This document shows, one piece after another, positions 24,003-35,112 of a stretch of 64,000 nt of DNA. The notes below the pieces were generated by a model, which saw nothing but the letters and a program-made list of their open reading frames with translations, did no database searches and was not told where the DNA came from. Where the stretch lies: positions 7,612,749 through 7,676,748 of the forward strand of contig OY720638.1 in NCBI GenBank assembly GCA_963169105.1, in the 5' to 3' direction. Within the stretch, counting starts at the first letter, position 1. Each line of letters starts with the position of its first letter. The position numbers were made by a program, and so were the translations under genes. The DNA comes from Ceriagrion tenellum. Lineage: Eukaryota; Arthropoda; Insecta; Odonata; Coenagrionidae.

Positions 24003-25600
24003 ATGGAAATGTTACTGGAGAGCGAATTCCGAGCAAGAGATCGTTTCTCCAAAGAAACAGTGAGGGATGTGATTCTGCCAAAGATTTCTCCTCGTAATGC
24101 GGACTTAGGAGGATCACCCCTCCCTATAATTTTAAAATTACTGACATGGTTGAGATTTTATGCCACAGGAAGTTTTCAGGTAGGTGATTTTTGTGTCAGT
24201 AATGGCAATGTTATAGTCAGTATTGTTATAAACCCCTTTCTTTACTCTGGTAACATGAATGTACCAATTGGTCATTTCACTACAATTCTGGTGCAATGAT
24301 CTTTATACAACAGCAAGGAAAGGAATGCATCCAAATATTCTTGGAAGTCACATGAACATAGCATGTACTGGTTTGCATACATTGCTTTCTGCAACTACAC
24401 AACTCGTATGATTTTCCTATTTTTAGATTGTTTGTGGTGACCTGACTAACAACTGCACAATCACCTGTGTCCCGCATCATAAAGGTAAATCTTACACCTT
24501 ATCATGTTACGTTCACACTAGTATGGGCTGAGCCTACTCCATAGCTTCTTCCAACTTGAACCTTAATCTCAATGACATGTGGGGTTTTCACCTTGCATCT
24601 CTTGCAAATCTGGCCATGTTTACTTAATTATGGATAAAATAGTCTGGTGGAAAAGAGGAGATATATGTCATTCATGATGTTGTCATTCTTCTCACTATAA
24701 ATGGTAGACTTTGTCCGCCGAGAATGCAAACAATCTTCAGGAATGGGTAAAGATCCCTGTTGCAGATGAAGAGGCCACTGATTATCACCGTCGCTTCTAT
24801 GCCAAAAGAAGATTCCCCGGAGTCATTGGTCGCATATATTGCACCCACACCCCATCATAAACCCTGGAGGAGAAGTATCCGAAGTTTACAGGAATAGGAA
24901 GGGGTGGTTCTCCTGAAACGTACAGGGTAGTCATCTTACAGTATACAGTATTTTAACTGTATTAATCGAGCAAAACCCAAAAAGGAATACTTAGTGTGAG
25001 GAATCCCAATGAGTGTTTTATGATATTCTTTTAGGCGGTTATTTGTCCGGACATGGAAATATCCGGACATTGTTACTAGATGGCCAGGATCTACGCACGA
25101 TGCCCGAATATTTAACAACAGCAGATTTAAGATGAGGTTTGAAAGAAAAGAGTCGAAAGGCATTATTCTTGGAGATAGAGGTAACCCACAGTTGTCATAC
25201 TTCTTACATACCTCTGGCCAAAACCAGTAACCGCAGCTGAAAGGCGGTAAGGTTGGGAATGGTTTTATTCAAGAGAGAAATTTACATTGATCTTGTAAAT
25301 AGTCTACATATGCTGCTAACTTTCTACTAACTATGTCCATTTACCATTGGTACAATGCAGCGTGCATTATAATCAGATTCCTTGTGGAAAGGTGTTATCG
25401 GTTATGGAAAAGGAGATATTCCTGCCTCTCCCTGAAATAAAGAACCAAGCTGGGCGCAACAGCTAAGTTTATATTAGCTTGTGCTGTTCTATACAATGTT
25501 GCCAGGAAGCAAAGGGGTGAAATTCCAGATATGGTGCCGGTCTTGGGCAACATTCATGTTTTGGTAGTGGTTGTCAATCAGCGAAATCAACCCGTTGAAA
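24003..25600 (+). pseudogene. PIF/Harbinger transposase (HARBI1-like), decayed
   Basis: HARBI1-type transposases use a DDE nuclease and need a Myb-like partner. Exon-like pieces in order: a first block with SEFRARDRFSKETVRDVI...LTWLRFYATGSFQ (24021-24180) ends at a possible splice donor (CAG|GTAGGT, near 24178-24187). A second short block (near 24427-24484) has VCGDLTNN and SRIIK-like sequence and could lie between an AG acceptor and a GGTAAA donor. Then comes RRFPGVIGRIYCTH (24808-24845), where the first catalytic Asp is Tyr (codon 24837-24839). WPGSTHDARIF (25081-25113) keeps the second Asp, and VERCYRLWKRRYSCLSL (25384-25430) keeps the catalytic Glu. ILACAVLYNVARKQRGEIPD ends the domain. 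Frameshifts and missing Asp make it inactive. Confidence 0.8.
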
Positions 25601-25940
25601 AAAGTTGATATTTCAAATAGGAGAGGTAAAAGGAATGTTTATTGGAGACAGATTTACCACATCTGCCACAGAATTAATGGAATTGTCTTGGTGGAATTCC
25701 TTCATTAGGAAATGATGAATTACTTAGTTTACAAAAGATTTACAATGCCTTTACTTATTACTTTTTAGTGAGAAGGTAATAAATATTTTGTGGAAAACTA
25801 AGTAAGTCATCATTTCACTGCTACCATTGTTGTACACATAACTACAAAATTCAATTTCTGCACCTGAAAAAGTAAGCTTTCACTGACTGGGTATTTGTAA
25901 TAATAATTATGTAATCACCTACTATATCATCAATAAGAAT
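25601..25940. other. Unassigned, probable 3' flank of the Harbinger remnant
   Basis: AT-rich. I could not find a terminal inverted repeat that would close the element. Confidence 0.35.
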
Positions 25941-26474
25941 CTAATAGCATGTGACAGAGATTGAGTCTAAAACAAACTCAGTTAAAGGAACCAATTGTAA
26001 TTTGCTTAGAGGTAATTTTTTTCTTTCATTCGCATTACCGTGTAGCTGGTCCATCATTCTTGCCCAAGCGTGCCTTTGAATGAAAGTGGCACGCTCAGCA
26101 CCTCCACGTTGATTTCCAGCAATCATGGCCGCCGGATTTCGTCCAGCAGACGAAATCCGGCGGCCATGAATGTTGTAGCATGCTGTAGCTGTAGCATGGT
26201 CTTGGGTTCGCTACAGCTAGCAGCGGGCGTTGGAAGCAGAGCTGGGCCGCTATCATCAACTGGCGATGTATCCAGCGGAGATTCTGTTATAGCGAGGTTT
26301 CAGGATTCGGCCAATGACTTCGGTATATCCATCAGCGTCATACGGTTCGTCAATTGTACCTTCGTACCCCAAAATACATGAGGCAACACGGCCTCCGCCT
26401 ACAATGTGGATAACTGGAGTAGCGGAGCCTCCGCTGTACGAACAGCGAAGTTTCTGGATACGGCCCTTTATCAC
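25941..26474 (-). other. Two unrecognised minus-strand open frames flanking a perfect hairpin
   Basis: Frames at 25941-26126 (61 codons, ...RATFIQRHAWARMMDQLHGNANERKK...) and 26256-26474 (72 codons, ...IHIVGGGRVASCILGYEGTIDEPYDADGY...). The second looks compositionally protein-like. They sit beside the Harbinger remnant, and such elements often carry a second, Myb/SANT-type ORF, but I see no diagnostic tryptophan pattern. Function is unknown. Confidence 0.25.
26124..26168. repeat. Perfect 20-bp hairpin, 5-nt loop
   Basis: Arms 26124-26143 and 26149-26168 are perfectly complementary (CATGGCCGCCGGATTTCGTC and its complement) around the loop CAGCA. A 23-bp sequence matching the complement of 26140-26162 recurs at 22974-22996, so the hairpin is a repeated, probably mobile, sequence. 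Confidence 0.85.
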
Positions 26475-27268
26475 ACTTCTGATGTTATAAGGCCAGGTAA
26501 ATTCTGGAAGTGTTGAGTATCATGAAGTTATAACACAACAATTTAGGGAAATTAGTAAATTTAACAGAATATAGCGAAAGCATTCCCCGTGTCAATGTGT
26601 TCTTCTGTGGTGACATCGCAAGTAGAGTTATAAACGCATGGGACGGGCTGAAAATTATTCTTCGCAATTAGGCCATGGCGAACGCACACTTCAGTAAACG
26701 ATCGGTCAGTAAACATCTATCTAATCCGCTCGTTATTACACATGAAATTCCATATAACTCAACTCTCATAGGGATTCCTGAATTTAGCAGAGCAAACGGA
26801 TTATCCGATTAATCGCCATGAAGTTAAAATTGGCTGTTTGAAATGAAAATTCGTGGATTTTCATCTCATGTGTAAGCATTTAATATTTAATAAAACTAAA
26901 ACGTGACTTAAAGAGCATTACAGGACAAGATCAATTAAAGGGAAAAGGTTTTGACGCATATATTGCTAAGAAAAAAATCGTAGCATTTTTTTACAAGTTA
27001 CATGGGAATTTTTTTTATCACAAAAGTCACCGAATAAAAATACTTACCATTTTATCGTGCAAAAGTGACATTGCAATCGCTTGATTTATTTTGGCACAGG
27101 TTCCCTATCAACTTGCCTTTCTGGTGGGGTACTCTGAATGCTAGAAATGTGCCTTTTTGCCTTTTTAGAACTGTAAAAAGTTAATCCAAGTTTAGTTACG
27201 TTTGCTCCCATGATAAGGACTACCATCGTCCAGAGCGAGTCTTTATCCTAAATATGAGAATGTCCCTG
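26475..27268. other. Unassigned
   Basis: AT-rich DNA, nothing recognised. Confidence 0.4.
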
Positions 27269-27278
27269 CTAGAGATGG

Positions 27279-27332
27279 GGAAACTCGTTCATTAATGGGA
27301 ACTCGTTCATTAATGGGAACTCGTTCACTGTG
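27279..27332 (+). repeat. Short tandem repeat, about 18-bp unit
   Basis: GGGAACTCGTTCATTAAT is repeated about 2.5 times, the last unit diverging to ...CGTTCACTG. Further GTTCC/CGTTC motifs follow to 27380. Confidence 0.7.
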
Positions 27333-27384
27333 GACCGGTCCTTTTTGGGACCCGTTCCTTTTTACTCGTTCGCCGTTCCTTTTA

Positions 27385-27612
27385 TTTTATTTTTTTTCTT
27401 TGCAGCCGGACGATTCTATTGGCCCGTATGTCCCCGGAATCCCGATAGGCTGCTGAGCCTGTCATCAGGTTTTCCAGGGACCGGACCAACAGAACTTGAC
27501 ATACATCCATGCCCTGGGTGGTGAAAAACCCACCCAGGCGGGACTGGAACCCGCGACCCTCGGTTTAGCAGGCGAGGACTTTACCCCGCCGGCCCCGGTG
27601 GCGGCGGGGTAA
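27385..27612 (-). repeat. tRNA-derived SINE
   Basis: On the minus strand, from about 27612, the head reads GGCCGGCGGGGTAAAGTCCTCG (A-box region), then CTGCTAAACC and CGCGGGTTCCAGTCCCGC (B-box/T-arm-like, about 27542-27559). A unique body follows, ending in an A-rich tail (AAAGAAAAAAAATAAAATAAAA, about 27383-27404). The head, body and A-rich tail order is that of a tRNA-derived SINE. A GC palindrome (CTTTACCCCGCC...GGCGGGGTAAAG) straddles the head at about 27580-27615. No target duplication was found. Confidence 0.65.
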
Positions 27613-27615
27613 AGT

Positions 27616-29330
27616 TAAATGATAATTTATTTTTATTTTCAATATGTATGTACTTAGCATTAAAAAAAATAAAATAAGAAACTAGAAATAATTTGTTTGC
27701 TCTAATAATCGTGTTCTACTATATCGAATAAATAATAATAATAATCAAATAACCAACCTTAAAAAAATAAATCCAAAGGTTGATTGACGCACCATAAGGA
27801 ATTTATTCCTGAAGCGAAGGTCCGAGGAGAAATAAAGTATTTAATAAAAAATAGCTCATGGTGTTATTGGGAAAAAAATGAGATGGAACGTAGATTGCCA
27901 AACATAAGCATACAAACATAAGAAATTTTCAAACTGAAAAAATATGCCGTATGCGAGTTGAGTGAGCAGTAGCCAGACTGCATTTATTGCTGTTACGTAT
28001 CCCAGAGGAAGTTTAGTCATTCAAAGGACTACCCCGAAAATTCGATTCTCGGTTGCTCTGCAACAATTGCAAAAATAATTGTTTGCAGTCGTGACATGGG
28101 ACGAGAAGCATTCTATAAAATGTGTGTATTTGAGGAAACCCAGGAACCAGGGAGTAAAGCGACGAATTGTTTAGATGAATAAACTCCTTGAACTTATATT
28201 TTAATTTTAAGGCAGGAAAGTGTTTAAAAGCATGGTAAAAAAGAAGAAGAATTTCACAAAATCAAAACAACTTTTGCTCACAAACGTATTATAAATATTC
28301 CTCAATTAATGTGGAATAGATTTTCAATACTAAATAAAAAAATTACAATAATACTTGCTATTAAAGCCATGATTTGTTAGGCAATGCGTGCATAAAATTT
28401 TTCAGTTGATTCAATTGGCCTGAGCTGCGAGCGTGGCCGAATGAAGCGAGCCAACTGGTGCCACTGTAAAGATAACTGTATATTACTCATCAGTCCGCTA
28501 GCATTCACAGATGAGTTTTTGGGGTTATCCCTCCCACCTGACCCCTTATCCTGCTGCTCCTCAAAGTGAAATTTTTGTCGACAAACGTGTTACTATGTTG
28601 TAAAAAGACGTTTTTACAATCTATATTGTTTGGTTAATTTTCAATCAATGCATTTTACTTGAATAAGTTTGTCCAGCCAGATCGGCCGCAAGGACCACTG
28701 GGTGGGGCGGCGAACCTAAAGTCGCGAATTGATGGCACGATATATCGTCGATATACAAAAGTCAATGAAGAGAATGACACTAAATTAACTAGTCGTTACG
28801 TAATCGTTCACTAGTAGTTATAACGTAATTATCAGCGCATTATATCAAAATAATGACAATGTCTTCAAAAACTAGGAACTCTTGAATCAAAGGATGTCTG
28901 GAGAACTTCAGGCCGTGTGTGTGTGTACAAAAATTAGCGATATAAAATATTGACTAGTTTTCTATAGTTTTAGGGACTAAAATAAGTTCATTAGTTTTAG
29001 CATTAACTTCGTAAAATGTTTCCATTATGTTCAGAAATGAAGAAAAGCTTTCTAAGCTTTACGTGGAAAATTAATTGGACGATCCAATACATATTGCACG
29101 TAAAACTTTCAAAGCTTTTGTAATTTCCTGAACGTTTATAAAGTAAGTGTTTGAATACAAATATATTGCCAAATTTTATTCTTAACATTTTTACATTTGA
29201 AAATTTTGTTTCATTCGTATTGTTTTTAACTTCAGGGTCTATTTGCAAATTTAAAAGGTACATTTTATTTATTTACATTGATTTGTTCGGATGGAGAAGA
29301 AAAAAACGTAAACTTCTTTTCCGTCTGAGG
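27616..29330. other. Unassigned AT-rich DNA
   Basis: Contains ATAATA microsatellite stretches near 27720-27745 and a short GT run at 28917-28925. Frames at 29003-29375 show no motif. Confidence 0.4.
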
Positions 29331-30450
29331 AACGATGGATGGATGGATGAACTTTTAACATCATTTACCTCATAAGATAACAAAAGCGTGATAATTATCG
29401 GTGGGGATTTCAACCTCCCGGCTATAAATTGGAAAACCAATAGCATTGAACCAAGTTCGAGGAAGCGTAATATAAGCGAGGCATTACTTAGTACATTTTC
29501 ACACCACTCTCTTACTCAATTAGTAAACGAACCTACGAGAGGTAATAAAATGTTAGACGTTTTAGCTGTTAGTCACCCTACAATGATTAAACACGTCGAT
29601 ATCCTCGAAAGCATAAGTTATCATAAAGTAATTTTACGACTTTGAAAACAAGAGTAGATTCCAATGTAAAACCTAAACGTAAAGTCTACTTATTTGAAAA
29701 ATGCTATTGCGTAAAATTCGGAGAGACGTTATAAGCTTCATTCACGAAATTCGTGGCTACAATGAAGAACGAGAGCACCGAGGTATCATGGAGATATTTT
29801 TTGAAAATACTACGTCAAGGAATCGATGAATATATTCCATACAAATTCAAACGGGAGAGTAAAGAACCTCGTTGGTATAACCACGAAATAAGGCAGGAGC
29901 TCAGGAGACAAAGGCAACTACACAAGCTATATAAAAATTCTATTATGTTAAGTAACAAAACAACGAAGCTTGCGGCGAATAAAAATATACGTTGCTCAAC
30001 ACTCAAAAACTAAGAAAATAATGCGCGCTACTCTACGAAATTTCAAGAAAAAAATACTCGGTGAATTACTAGATGAAAACCCCAAGTCATTCTGGTCTTA
30101 CGCGAGAGAGCTCTAGGGCGAATTTTTGAAAGTAGAGTCATTATTGGACACAAGCGGCTAAGTGGTCACCAACAGTATTGACAAAGCCATTTTAATAAAC
30201 CACTACTCCGAAAGTGTATTCACTAAGGATGACGGTACACAATTTAGACATTCCTGACTTTAACGAGCCGATGGCTGACGTAACTATGTAACGTGATGGA
30301 ATAATTAAACAACTGTGTTCGATTAAAAGAAACAAGTCCCCAGGTCCAGAAGGAATACCTAAACACGTGCTCAAGGAGTTAGCGGCACAGATTGCACCAT
30401 TCTTAGAAGCCACTGGAATCGTCGGGAGGTTTCTATGAACAAACACCCCC
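29331..30450 (+). mobile_element. LINE fragment: endonuclease C-terminus to RT N-terminus
   Basis: The frame at 29388-29645 reads IIIGGDFNLPAINWK...SLTQLVNEPTRGNKMLDVL...ISYHKVI. This is the 'GDFN...LTQLVxxPTRGxxxLDLVxVS' pattern of Jockey/CR1-group endonucleases; the final catalytic 'SDH' is SYH here. The next piece (29753-30013) is the basic linker. Near 30320-30440 the RT start appears: KRNKSPGPEGIPKHVLKEL. Recognisable sequence ends near 30445 (GIVGRFL). At least four frame breaks. It could be the 5' portion of the LINE-A/LINE-B families seen further right, but no overlap allows a check. Confidence 0.65.
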
Positions 30451-30800
30451 CAAGGCATGACCTACGAGAGCGGCCAATAGATGGAACTCGGGCTGCTGTT
30501 CACCCACCGGCAGAGAGAGAGAGAGTGACACACACAGAAGGCGAAATGAAAGAATAACACAAGCATACAGACAAAGGCGAAAGATATAGAACAGGCGTTT
30601 CGGGGAACGCAGATCCCAAGTAGGAAATGAGCCATTCAGGCCTTAAAATCATTCGTTCATTCAGTCAGACCGCTCAGCGGCAAATACATATCTACGTATA
30701 AAATTTCATATAGAAAGGTAGAAAGAAAGTGGGTAGGAACAATAATCAACGAACACAATGGTGGTGTGAAGGTGTGAAGATGGACGATTCCAAATGGAAT
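30451..30800. other. Unassigned
   Basis: Contains a short GA run (GAGAGAGAGAG near 30512) and no recognised element. Confidence 0.4.
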
Positions 30801-30801
30801 T

Positions 30802-30897
30802 GGACCGAGAATCGAACCCGGACCTCCCGATTTCGCGTTCGGGTTCCGGTCCGGGTTCGATTCCCGGTCCAAATGAGTTTTTCCCACGCGAAATCGG
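30802..30897. repeat. Inverted repeat built on a tRNA T-arm-like sequence
   Basis: Arms 30802-30824 and 30848-30870 (23 bp) are complementary with one mismatch. The right arm holds CCGGGTTCGATTCCCGG, a perfect T stem-loop/B box. A second inverted pair, 30827-30838 and 30886-30897 (CCGATTTCGCGT and complement), is interleaved with it. A head-to-head SINE remnant or a promoter fossil is plausible. Confidence 0.7.
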
Positions 30898-30919
30898 AAG
30901 AATCGGGAAGACACGTGGG

Positions 30920-31560
30920 TGGCGACTGGGAGGGACACGGAGAGTGAGGGCGGATCATTGCAACGGGAGCGATGGCCATTCATACGTGTATTCAGGGGAC
31001 AGGTACTGAGGCCGATGTAAATTCCAGGGCATAGTTGGCATAGGAGAATGTAGACAATATTATTTGTGATGCAGGAGGGTGAGGGGATGGAAGGAAGAGG
31101 AAAAACAAGGAATTTGTCTGGCCGAGGTTGGGTGATAAGGATGACACAAGTTATGCAACGCGGGCGATTGCATGGGGTCGGAAGGGATTTAGTGGTGATA
31201 ATTGATTTGGAGAGTGGTTTGGTGATTTTCAAGAGGGCGGAAAGGTTGGGGGGCGTCTAAAGGTGAGAGAGGGACAGCGAGGGAAAATTTTAGAAGTGGT
31301 GAAGATGTCGGAGAGGATAGGGTAGAGGTTTTTGATAATGCGTCGGAGGGAGTGAACTCCTGGGAAATAGGTGGTACAGAGGAAGATTTGGTCACTAGGG
31401 TGCTTATTAAGAAAGAGAGATTTAGAAGAAGAGGGTTGTTAAAGGATATTTCTCTGAAGGAGGCGTTCAGGATAGCCTCTGCGAGGGAGAGATTGGAGGA
31501 GATTCGAAAGGAAAAGGTCAAGGGAGTGGATTCTGGGCGATCCCTTAACCTATTTCGAGC
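30920..31560 (-). mobile_element. Penelope-like element remnant (RT C-terminus + GIY-YIG endonuclease)
   Basis: On the minus strand, upstream pieces read RGYPERLLQR, then TYFPGVHSLRRIIKNLYPILSD and IFPRCPSLTFRRPP. This is the linker between RT and endonuclease in Penelope-like elements ('RGYP', 'HPRLPxLxKILxxxWPIL', 'IFPxPPxxxxRRPxNL'). The next frame (31232-30657) has CNRPRCITC, NIVYILLC...GIYIGLS and LNTRMNGHRS. These are the Cys cluster plus the two core strands and Arg/His helix of a GIY-YIG nuclease. Frameshifts separate the pieces. Sequence ends at a poly(C) run (31560-31575). The RT core (YVDD) is missing. Confidence 0.75.
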
Positions 31561-31575
31561 CCCCCCCCCCCCCCA
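31559..31575. repeat. Poly(C) run
   Basis: An uninterrupted run of about 16 C residues at the upstream edge of the Penelope-like remnant. Such runs are error-prone in sequencing, so neighbouring frame breaks should be read with care. Confidence 0.8.
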
Positions 31576-32475
31576 AATGACACGGCCAGGGAAAGGGGGT
31601 CGCGGGAGAGTGGGGAGGGGCACCACCTGCCTCTCCCGTTCCTGCTCACATAACCCTTATGGGATGGGCGGTTACCTTTCCCTTTCATCCAGTGGAAAGA
31701 GGGACTTCTCCTCACACGCGGATACGCACCGATTCTGAGTGCTCCGCGCAGGTACCCTTTGCATCGTGTGTAATTTAGATATCCGAGGAAGGAATGGGTG
31801 GCTTAAAAATGAAAATTTAAGTACTTGTAAATAGTGTACATATAGAACGAATTTCTACTAATTTCATGGGGTTAAGAGGAGAAGTCGAAAACTAATTTCA
31901 GAGAGGGGCCAAGAGTTTACTTTCTGAGCAAAATTCCCGGTACATAATTTCGTTTTCGAGTAGTTCCGTTGTTGTCTCTTGGAAAACGTATCACCTCTCG
32001 TGCAGGAGGCTTCTTCACGTCTATGTACTTCCATTACTATGTACTTTGCATTGTGGCTGCGATGCATAGGGGTAGCTGGTCACTGAGGAGAATTTTGATC
32101 GACGGTCGAAGCTACAACTCTTCTCCGAGCGCGATGATTGGCCATTTGAAGACGCTGCGCCTGCCAATGGTGCCTTACCAATGTAAACCTGGGAAATGTA
32201 ATGAAAACCTCCTCCAATCAATTAGGAAATTGGCATGTTGAGGTTTTTGGGGTTTCTGAACGTAAACCTGACGTCCAAACAATGAAATTGCCTCATTATG
32301 GGCTAAAATTTTGAAAATTATTTTTCACTGTGTCTGCATTATAAGAAAATTTTCCTCTCTTTAGGCTATTACTCTACACTAACACATGTGTCTTATGTTT
32401 GTTATTCTTCTCGAAAACAGCAGGAGCAATTGATTTCACATTTTGTGTAGTTGTAGCGTATATGCTAACTTGAGA
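31576..32475. other. Unassigned
   Basis: No recognised gene or element. Short frames at 31864-32241 lack motifs. Confidence 0.4.
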
Positions 32476-32479
32476 TTAT

Positions 32480-33615
32480 TATTATCGTCATTTGTCGTTC
32501 AATCCTAACAATGGTGGACTGCAGCCCTCTGCCCTTCCCTATCCAATGCTAGTTCCCTTACCTCCGGGCTTCTCTTCCTACTTATTGTCCTCTTTATTTG
32601 GTCCATGAACTTGTTCCTGAGTCTTCTTCTTCTGTGGACTTTTCCCTCTATTTTATCTTCGATTATGTTCTTCACACACCCATTGTGTCTCAGGGTGTCC
32701 GATCCACCTGGTTCTTCTCTCCTCTATGGTGTTCTATATGGTCCTTTCCTCGTCTACTCTTCTGTAAATTTCATCTTATTTTGTCCGTCACTTTTATTTT
32801 CAGCATCCTCCTACAGTACTTGATTTCGAATGCTTCCAGTCTCTTCTGGTCAGTTTTCCAATGCTCCACGCTTCCTATTCATAGAGTACCACACTCCACG
32901 GAAATGTCTTCCCATAGTGTTTCCTTGTTTGTTGGCCAATCTTAGAACGCAGCAGTTGTCTTTCAACCATGAGAACTTTCTTAGCTTATCAGGGCTATTC
33001 TCCGCTTGATGTTGGTTGTACTTCTTCTATCCCACGTGATGGTACTTCCAAGATAGGTGAAATAATTCAAATGTTCTGATTTTTCTTCTCTCAATGTGAC
33101 CTCAACATTCAGCTTCTCTCTTCCGTCTTATTTACTTTCATGTTGAATTCTTGGAGAACTTGATCCATTGCGTTTAGTGACCTTTGAATTTCATCGCAAT
33201 ATGACTGCGATGTCGTCTGCGAAACGGAGGTTGCTTATTTCTTTCCTATCAATATTTATTCTTTTCAGTCCATTTTCTTGTGCTTCTCTTATTGTCTCGT
33301 ACAAATATATGTTGAATAGTGCTGGAGTGGAGTTGCATCCTTGCCATACTCCTTTTTTAATTTTATATTGTATTTGTCTTCCTTCTCTCATTCGTATTGT
33401 GACGACTTGCTTCTTGTCTAGTTGGTTGATTATTCGTCTGTAATCCTTTCCGAGTTGTTCCAGCAGCCAGAATATCTTGTTCCACTCGACTTAGCCTAAG
33501 GCTTTCTCCAGGTCCACGAATGCCACATACAGTGACTTCTTCTTATTTATAGTTTCTTTATCATTACTCTCAGGCAGATTGTGACCTCCCTGATTCCTCT
33601 CTTGAATTAAGCAGA
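32480..33615 (-). mobile_element. RTE-like LINE reverse transcriptase fragment, decayed
   Basis: On the minus strand: SLYVAFVDLEKALG (near 33545-33505) is the 'YIAFVDLEKAFD' block. Then KIKKGVWQGCNSTPALFNIYL (33360-33300), with the 'RRGVRQGCPLSPxLFNIYI' block damaged, and NLRFADDIAVI (33231-33198) with FADD intact. Further pieces read YLGSTITWD and RRMLKIKVTDK toward 32850. The order equals that of the two better-preserved RTE-like copies (15.5 and 46.8 kb). Multiple stops and frameshifts; no endonuclease domain. Confidence 0.7.
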
Positions 33616-33639
33616 TAAAAAGATCAAATAAAGTGATAA

Positions 33640-33815
33640 AGAGAGAAATGAGTTAGCGCTGGAAAGAATAAATAAAAAAGAAGCTTTAGAAGAGAAGTAA
33701 GAAAGAGGAAAGGGACCCGGATGGGACATATCCTAAGGAATGACTGCCTTCTGAAAAGAATATTGGTGGGATGGATTGAAGGTAAGAGGGAGAGGAAGAA
33801 GATGTGACATGATGA
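33640..33815 (+). mobile_element. Small LINE C-terminal fragment
   Basis: Plus-strand pieces GTRMGHILRNDCLLKRILVGWIEGKRERKK match the '(R)xGHILRxDxLLKxxIEGxxEGKRxRGRxR' block near the end of many RTE/Jockey-group ORFs. It abuts the CR1-like fragment at 33823. Confidence 0.5.
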
Positions 33816-33822
33816 CGACGAC

Positions 33823-35112
33823 ATTTTCCTAGATTTCTCCAAAGCTTTTGACTCCATCAACCATAGCCTCCTCCTTTACAAACTCAGCGAACGATTTCAC
33901 ATTTCTGGTAATTTTAAAAATCTTCTTACTAGCTTCCTTAGCAATAGAAGTCAAAGGGTCTTTCTGGTTTTTCGTCTCCATGGTCTCCACTGACATCTGG
34001 GGTTCCTCAAGGCAGTGTCCTTGGTCCTTACCTATTTAATCTATACATTGATGATCTTGCCTCCCTAATACCCTCTTCCCAAGCTCATACCCTACTTTAT
34101 GCCGATGACTGTAAACTTTTCAAGAACATTCAAAAACCCTCCGATTGCCATGAACTACAGGATGCCTTACGCCAGACCTCAAATTGGTGCGATGTTTGGA
34201 ACCTTAAATTAAACCCGGAAAAATGCAGTGTGATGTCTATCTCCCTAAAGAAGACCCCTCTAGAATTTAATTATACTGTGACTAATCACCCGCTAAAACG
34301 TGTTTCAACATCTAAGGACCTTGGTATTCTTACTGACAATAAATTGAACTTTTCTCCACAAATACAAACAATCAAGTCTAAAGCAATGTCCCTCTTAGGC
34401 CTCCTCTATCGTTTTACCGAAATTAATGAGCCCCGATCACTTAGAACTTTTTTCTCTTCCATTATTCTTCCAAATCTTACCTATTCCTGCCCCATCTGAT
34501 CTATCTCTTCTCAAACTAATCTTTCATCGCTGGACTGTGTCTGCAACTTCTTTGCTAAAATAGTTAAGAATAGATTACCACAGTGTCGTAATATGCCCAC
34601 TAAGGCTATTCTATCCTATCTCTCGATCCCTAATCTCCCCACTCATAGACTCACAGCAGACTTAATATTTATTTATAATATTCTTAATTCCACCATCGAC
34701 TGCCCTGAATTGCTCTCTTTTATCAATTTCAAAGTTCCATCCCGCCCCACCCGTTCTCACCCTTTACTCCACATATGCTTCCCATTCCCAGAATTTCGAT
34801 CACTAAACATTCTCTTTTCTTCCGCCTCTCCTCTCTCCATTGAATTCCCTCCCTTCCCACATCCATCCTTTTGCACTTTCATCTAAATCCTTTATAAGCC
34901 TTTCTCTTTTGTATCTTTCACCTAAGTAGTTATTCCCCAATTTTCATTTTCTTTTTTTTTATATATTTCCATAATTTCTGCTTACAACCAGTTAAGTTTG
35001 CTTTTATATGTCCTTAAGTGTGTGTTTTGTTACATGGCCACTATAAAATGGCGACATAGCTGTATGTGGTTTTATTACTTTCAATAAATAAATAAAATAA
35101 AAATAAATAAAT
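33823..35112 (+). mobile_element. CR1-like LINE fragment, same family as 52246-55627
   Basis: It starts inside the RT at IFLDFSKAFDSINH (33824-33865) and runs to the 3' tail. The best-preserved parts, 34230-34499 and 34593-34886 (ISLKKTPLEFNYTV..., KAMSLLGLLYRFTEI..., ILNSTIDCPELLSF, PSRPTRSHPLLH), correspond block by block to the intact copy. Stops and frameshifts are numerous between 33900 and 34230 (the YADD region reads ...LMPMTV/YADDCKLF in mixed frames, near 34096). The 3' end is an (AAAT)n-type tail at 35085-35112, like the intact copy. 5'-truncated and dead. Confidence 0.8.

Noticed and set aside
27520..27612. Functional tRNA gene
   Set aside because: The T-arm-like part is good, but the acceptor stem does not pair and the sequence continues into a SINE body with an A-rich tail.
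28430..28475. tRNA-Ser/Leu-like sequence (GCGAGCGTGGCCGAATGAAGCG)
   Set aside because: It resembles an A box, but no T-arm or acceptor pairing follows.
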